Assembly: GCA_000027065.2 (NCBI GenBank)
Contig: FN543093.2
Coordinates: 1,740,074 to 1,804,073, forward strand
Reading direction: 5' to 3'
Origin: Cronobacter turicensis z3032
GTDB taxonomy: Bacteria; Pseudomonadota; Gammaproteobacteria; Enterobacterales; Enterobacteriaceae
Length of the DNA stretch: 64,000 nucleotides
A program made the translations under genes and the position numbers. The notes below the pieces were generated by a model. That model was not told where the DNA came from, did not search any database, and worked only from the letters and a program-made list of their open reading frames with translations. The number at the start of each line of letters is the position of its first letter. The first letter of the stretch is position 1. Shown here in pieces: positions 59,951 through 64,000 of the stretch.

Positions 59951-61072
59951 CTAATCCGCGAAATACCAGTAACCGCTGTTCACCAGCGCCGCCAGCATCG
60001 CCAGGAACGACGGGTCTTCCAGCGCCTCGCCGAGCATCGCCTCATTCAGCACCATTTCATTGGCCAACTGATGCAGCGCCGGGCGGTGCGGCGTGTCAAG
60101 CCTCTCGCCGTTCACAAAGACCTCATCGCCAATACGCAGCACGCGCAGGCCGCCGAGGCGCACCAGCGTATCGCCCTGTTTCAGCGCGTCATAAATTTCA
60201 TCCGGCTGATACGGCGGCTCCGGCGGCGACACATCCAGCTCGTGACGCGACTGGGTGATAAACTCGCCAAACCACTCGTTGAAATTCGCCGGATCGCGAA
60301 TCAGATCCAGCATCATCTCGCGCAGTTTTTCGACTTCCGCCGGCACAATATCCGCGGCACATTCACGGGCCGGCACGTCCGGATCGCTGTAGCGCTGGCT
60401 GCCGAGCTCGCGCTGCAACACATAATCGGCGAAGCCGCTGATAAGCTCGCGGCCGCTCGGCGCGCGGAAACCAACCGAATAGTTCATCGAGTTTTCCAGC
60501 GAATAGCCTTCGTGCGGGAATCCCGGCGGAATATAGAGAATATCGCCCGGCTCCAGCTCTTCATCGATCAGCGCTTCAAACGGCGCGACCTGGAGTAGAT
60601 CCGGGTGCGGGCAGTGCTGTTTCATCGGCACTTTCTCGCCCACGCGCCAGCGGCGACGGCCGACGCCCTGGATAATAAACACGTCATACTGATCGAGGTG
60701 CGGGCCGACGCCGCCGCCCGGCACCGAGAAGGAGATCATCAGATCGTCAATGCGCCAGTCCGGCAGGGCGCGGAACGGGCGCATCAGCGCGGCGCTCGGC
60801 TCGTGCCAGTTATTGACCGCCTGCACCAGCAGCGACCAGTTGGTTTCGCCTAAATGATCGTAGCTCTGGAACGGGCCGTGACTGACTTCCCATTTACCGT
60901 CCTGATGACTGACCAGGCGGCTGTCCACCTCGTTCTCCATCGCAAGACCGGCCAGTTCGTCCGGGGAGAGCGGGTCGACAAAATTCTTAATGCCGCGCTT
61001 TAACACCACCGGGCGTTTTTGCCAGTAGCGCTCAATGAAATCGGGCCAGTTTATCTCTACGTGGTAGTCCAT
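59951..61072 (-). CDS. roxA: RoxA, ribosomal protein L16 arginine hydroxylase
   Basis: RoxA (YcfD) is a 2-oxoglutarate/Fe(II) oxygenase that hydroxylates an Arg of ribosomal protein L16. The 373-residue product equals the E. coli length. The JmjC-type iron site is intact: PHLDQYDVF (His125, Asp127) and PPGFPHEGYS (His187). The C-terminal winged-helix region (DEIYDALKQGDTLVRLGGLR) is conserved. It lies 49 bp beyond phoQ on the same strand, so read-through from phoPQ is possible. Confidence 0.96.
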   Translation of the reverse strand: MDYHVEINWPDFIERYWQKRPVVLKRGIKNFVDPLSPDELAGLAMENEVDSRLVSHQDGKWEVSHGPFQSYDHLGETNWSLLVQAVNNWHEPSAALMRPFRALPDWRIDDLMISFSVPGGGVGPHLDQYDVFIIQGVGRRRWRVGEKVPMKQHCPHPDLLQVAPFEALIDEELEPGDILYIPPGFPHEGYSLENSMNYSVGFRAPSGRELISGFADYVLQRELGSQRYSDPDVPARECAADIVPAEVEKLREMMLDLIRDPANFNEWFGEFITQSRHELDVSPPEPPYQPDEIYDALKQGDTLVRLGGLRVLRIGDEVFVNGERLDTPHRPALHQLANEMVLNEAMLGEALEDPSFLAMLAALVNSGYWYFAD

Positions 61073-61121
61073 ATTGTATTCCGCAGGCTCTGAAGTTGAG
61101 TCGGATTATAACGGACGCGCG

Positions 61122-62627
61122 TCACTCTGCGTGGTTGTCTGACAGGTTTTTTCGAAGCGTGACGGAAGATTCGCCAACCGGCGGCTGCTGGCGGGCGAAA
61201 ATCACTTCCATTCGGGCGCCGCCAAGCGGGCTGGCGCCGGTAAGGATTTGCCCGTTGTACTGCTCCACCACCTCGCGGGCGACCGACAGCCCGACGCCCT
61301 GGCCGGGGCGCAGCGTATCGGCCCGCTGGCCGCGGTCAAACACCAGCGCGCGCTTGCTTTCCGGAATGCCCGGCCCGTCATCTTCCACCACCAGGTGCAG
61401 CGTGTCATCGGCCACTTGCGCGGTCACTTCGACGAACTCCAGACAATATTTACAGGCGTTATCGAGCACGTTGCCCATGACTTCGAGAAAATCGTTTTTC
61501 TCGCCGATGAAGACGATCTCCGGCGAGATATCGAGCGTGATACTCACGCCTTTGCGTTGATAAACCTTATTCAGCGCGGAGGTGAGGTTATCTAACAGCG
61601 AGGCCACCGGGTGCAGCTCGCGGCTGAGCAGCATACTGCCGCTGCGCATACTGGCGCGGTGCAGGTAGTAGCCAATCTGCTGCGAAATACGGCTGATCTG
61701 CTCCAGCATCACCGGCTCGGCCTGCTCCACATCGGTTTTGCCGGTCCGCAGCGACCGCAGCGTGCTTTGCAGCACCGACAGGGGCGTTTTCAGGCTGTGG
61801 GTGAGATCGGTGAGCGTCGTGCGGTATTTCTCATAGCGCTCGCGCTCGCTTTTCAGCAGCCGGTTGAGATTATGCACCAGGCTTGTCAGCTCGCGGGTGG
61901 TGTAGGGGTTCAGTTGCTCGCGATGATGTTCTTCCAGCTCGCGGACTTCGCGCGCCAGCGCTTCTATCGGCCGCAGGCTCCACCAGGCGGCGAGCCATAA
62001 CAGCGGGATAACCAGCAGCAGATTGGCTGCGAGCACGTAGATAAACCAGTTCCAGACGCTCCATGAGCTTTTCAGCTCATCAGGAATGGTGTCCACCACC
62101 ACCACCGTCAGCGCGGGCATGGTGGCGGTGGCCGGGTAGACGTTCACCGCCACCGAGTGCGTGGTTTCGTCATCCCGGTCAGGATCGTAATCATTGAGCC
62201 GCTTTTGCAGGGCACGGTTCGCGCCCAGCAGCGCGCGCGTATCGCTAAAGCGCGTTTCCAGCTCATGAAAGCCGTTAGCGTTGAGCCATTCCGGGCGGAT
62301 AGCTTTCATCAGGCGCGGCACGTCGCGCTGCGACCAGAGCAGTTTGCCTTTTTCGTTATAGATAAAGGTCAGCGTCGGGCTCTGCCTGTCGATATGATCG
62401 GGGATCTCGACGGTCAGTTTGCCGTTGTCAAAGCGGGCGAGGGTGTAGAAAAGATTGCTCTCGCCGCGCAGCAGGCGGAAGGTAGTTTTATCGAAGCTGA
62501 CGCTGTATCCCACCAGCGCCACCATGCCGTAGGCAAGCGACAGCACCAGCACCACCGCCGCCGTCGCCAGCAGAAAACGGACCCGCAGCGAGAGCGGCAA
62601 AAAGTGGCGCAGCACGTTTTTTTTCAT
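61122..62627 (-). CDS. phoQ: PhoQ, Mg2+/antimicrobial-peptide sensor kinase
   Basis: PhoQ is the inner-membrane sensor kinase that responds to low Mg2+, acid pH and cationic peptides. The 501-residue product (E. coli 486) has two membrane helices (about residues 17-40 and 194-215), a periplasmic PAS-like domain, HAMP, the phosphorylated His277 in [14 protein letters not shown], and ATP-binding segments [10 protein letters not shown] and [10 protein letters not shown]. Residues 146-154 read DYDPDRDDE where E. coli has the acidic EDDDDAE. The C terminus is about 15 residues longer. It begins directly after the phoP stop. Confidence 0.97.
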   Translation of the reverse strand: MKKNVLRHFLPLSLRVRFLLATAAVVLVLSLAYGMVALVGYSVSFDKTTFRLLRGESNLFYTLARFDNGKLTVEIPDHIDRQSPTLTFIYNEKGKLLWSQRDVPRLMKAIRPEWLNANGFHELETRFSDTRALLGANRALQKRLNDYDPDRDDETTHSVAVNVYPATATMPALTVVVVDTIPDELKSSWSVWNWFIYVLAANLLLVIPLLWLAAWWSLRPIEALAREVRELEEHHREQLNPYTTRELTSLVHNLNRLLKSERERYEKYRTTLTDLTHSLKTPLSVLQSTLRSLRTGKTDVEQAEPVMLEQISRISQQIGYYLHRASMRSGSMLLSRELHPVASLLDNLTSALNKVYQRKGVSITLDISPEIVFIGEKNDFLEVMGNVLDNACKYCLEFVEVTAQVADDTLHLVVEDDGPGIPESKRALVFDRGQRADTLRPGQGVGLSVAREVVEQYNGQILTGASPLGGARMEVIFARQQPPVGESSVTLRKNLSDNHAE

Positions 62628-63299
62628 TTAGCGCAGATCGAACCGGTAACCCTGGCCGCGCACCGTGGTGATCGCCTCGCCCGGATATTCCGCCTGAATT
62701 TTCTTGCGCAGACGGCCCATTAAAACATCAATGGTGTGGCTTTCGCGAAGCTCCGCGTCCGGGTAGAGCTGGAGCATCAGCGAATCTTTGCTAACGACTT
62801 TGCCCGCGTTGCGGATAAGCGTCTCCATAATGGTGTATTCGAAGGCGGTCAGGCGGATCAGATTGTCGTGAATGGTCACTTCGCGGCGCGAGAGATCCAC
62901 CACGAACGGCGGCATGGAGATCACCTGCGAGGCCAGCCCACTGTTGCGGCGCAGCAGCGCCTGCATTCTCGCCACCACTTCTTCGATGTGAAACGGCTTG
63001 GTGACGTAGTCGTCGGCGCCCGCGCCCAGCACTTCGACTTTATCCTGCCAGCCCTCGCGGGCGGTGAGTACCAGGATGGGCAGCGTAATCTCGCTGGCGC
63101 GCCAGCGGCGGATAAGGCTCAGCCCGTCTTCGTCTGGCAGGCCCAGATCGACAATCGCCACGTCCGGCAGATGTTCATTCAGGTAATAATCGGCTTCTTT
63201 GGCATCTTCCGCCGCATCCACCTGGTGCCCAAGCTCAGAGAGCTGCACTTTGAGGTGATGTCGCAGCAAAGCATTATCTTCGACGACCAGCACGCGCAT
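62628..63299 (-). CDS. phoP: PhoP, response regulator
   Basis: PhoP is the OmpR-family regulator phosphorylated by PhoQ; it controls envelope remodelling and Mg2+ genes. The 223-residue product equals the E. coli length. It has the acidic pocket VVEDN, the phosphorylated Asp51 in [13 protein letters not shown], the Lys in DDYVTKPFH, and the C-terminal winged helix ([16 protein letters not shown]). A PhoP box lies upstream, so it is autoregulated. Its stop is directly followed by the phoQ ATG. Confidence 0.98.
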   Translation of the reverse strand: MRVLVVEDNALLRHHLKVQLSELGHQVDAAEDAKEADYYLNEHLPDVAIVDLGLPDEDGLSLIRRWRASEITLPILVLTAREGWQDKVEVLGAGADDYVTKPFHIEEVVARMQALLRRNSGLASQVISMPPFVVDLSRREVTIHDNLIRLTAFEYTIMETLIRNAGKVVSKDSLMLQLYPDAELRESHTIDVLMGRLRKKIQAEYPGEAITTVRGQGYRFDLR

Positions 63300-63359
63300 C
63301 CGGGGTCCCCTTATCCATCAATTATATAAATAGTTTAACGCCAATTATTACTGAAAGGG

Positions 63360-63379
63360 CATAAACATTGGATAAACCA
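63360..63379 (-). promoter_or_regulatory. PhoP box of the phoPQ promoter
   Basis: On the minus strand TGGTTTATCCAATGTTTATG contains GTTTA-N5-TGTTTA, an exact PhoP direct repeat. A TAATAAT -10-like element lies about 11 bp downstream (near 63347-63353), the usual spacing. Confidence 0.92.
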
Positions 63380-63453
63380 GCCCGGGATCGACAGAGGTGC
63401 GGAAAAGGCGAGGGGAGAATGCAGCGCGCCACCCGAAGGTGGCGCGTGGAGGT

Positions 63454-64000
<547 letters not shown>

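Overview
The window is a 64 kb stretch of enterobacterial chromosome. Almost every gene matches the block of the Escherichia coli/Salmonella backbone that runs from murJ through the flagellar flg genes and rne, the fatty-acid genes, ptsG, ndh, mfd, lolCDE, potABCD and phoPQ to purB, in the same order and orientation. High GC, gene-by-gene divergence from E. coli and a few inserted genes suggest Cronobacter or a close relative (Enterobacter/Franconibacter/Siccibacter); this is recognition from memory, not a database result. No phage, insertion sequence, CRISPR array, tRNA or rRNA is visible.

Layout. (1) 1-12,866: 3' part of murJ, then flgAMN on the minus strand divergent from flgBCDEFGHIJ and flgKL, with sigma-28 promoters before flgM and flgK and a candidate FlhDC box between flgA and flgB. 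(2) 12,867-15,203: a divergent MFS transporter/LysR pair that is absent between flgL and rne in E. coli. (3) 15,204-21,408: rne with a long structured leader, rluC, a DUF3053 lipoprotein not found here in E. coli, and yceF. (4) 21,409-32,163: yceD-rpmF-plsX-fabHDG-acpP-fabF, then pabC-mltG-tmk-holB-tatD-like. (5) 32,164-42,778: ptsG with Mlc, CRP and SgrS sites, Fur-linked fhuE, hinT-ycfL-lpoB-thiK-nagZ-ycfP, FNR-linked ndh, and ycfJ. (6) 42,779-44,550: an AT-rich interval with a possible small minus-strand operon, then divergent comR/bhsA. (7) 44,551-54,149: ldtC, mfd, lolCDE-nagK-cobB. (8) 54,150-64,000: potABCD and pepT flanked by two REP-like clusters, then roxA, phoPQ with its PhoP box, and the 3' part of purB.

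How the genes work together. The first part builds the flagellar rod, rings and hook and couples hook completion to FlgM export. The middle is envelope and lipid supply (PlsX/Fab/AcpP, MltG, LpoB, NagZ, LdtC, Lol) with RNA processing (RNase E, RluC, L32). The last part handles nutrient uptake and stress signalling (PtsG, FhuE, Pot, PhoPQ, BhsA).

I see no clearly new large system. The best candidate for something undescribed is at about 42,801-43,185 on the minus strand: an 18-bp perfect palindrome, a Shine-Dalgarno, a 39-codon frame, an overlapping 51-codon hydrophobic frame, and a pair of mutually exclusive hairpins. Also worth attention are the bhsA promoter architecture, the probably leaderless yceD transcript, the altered acidic patch of PhoQ and the tandem REP duplication.
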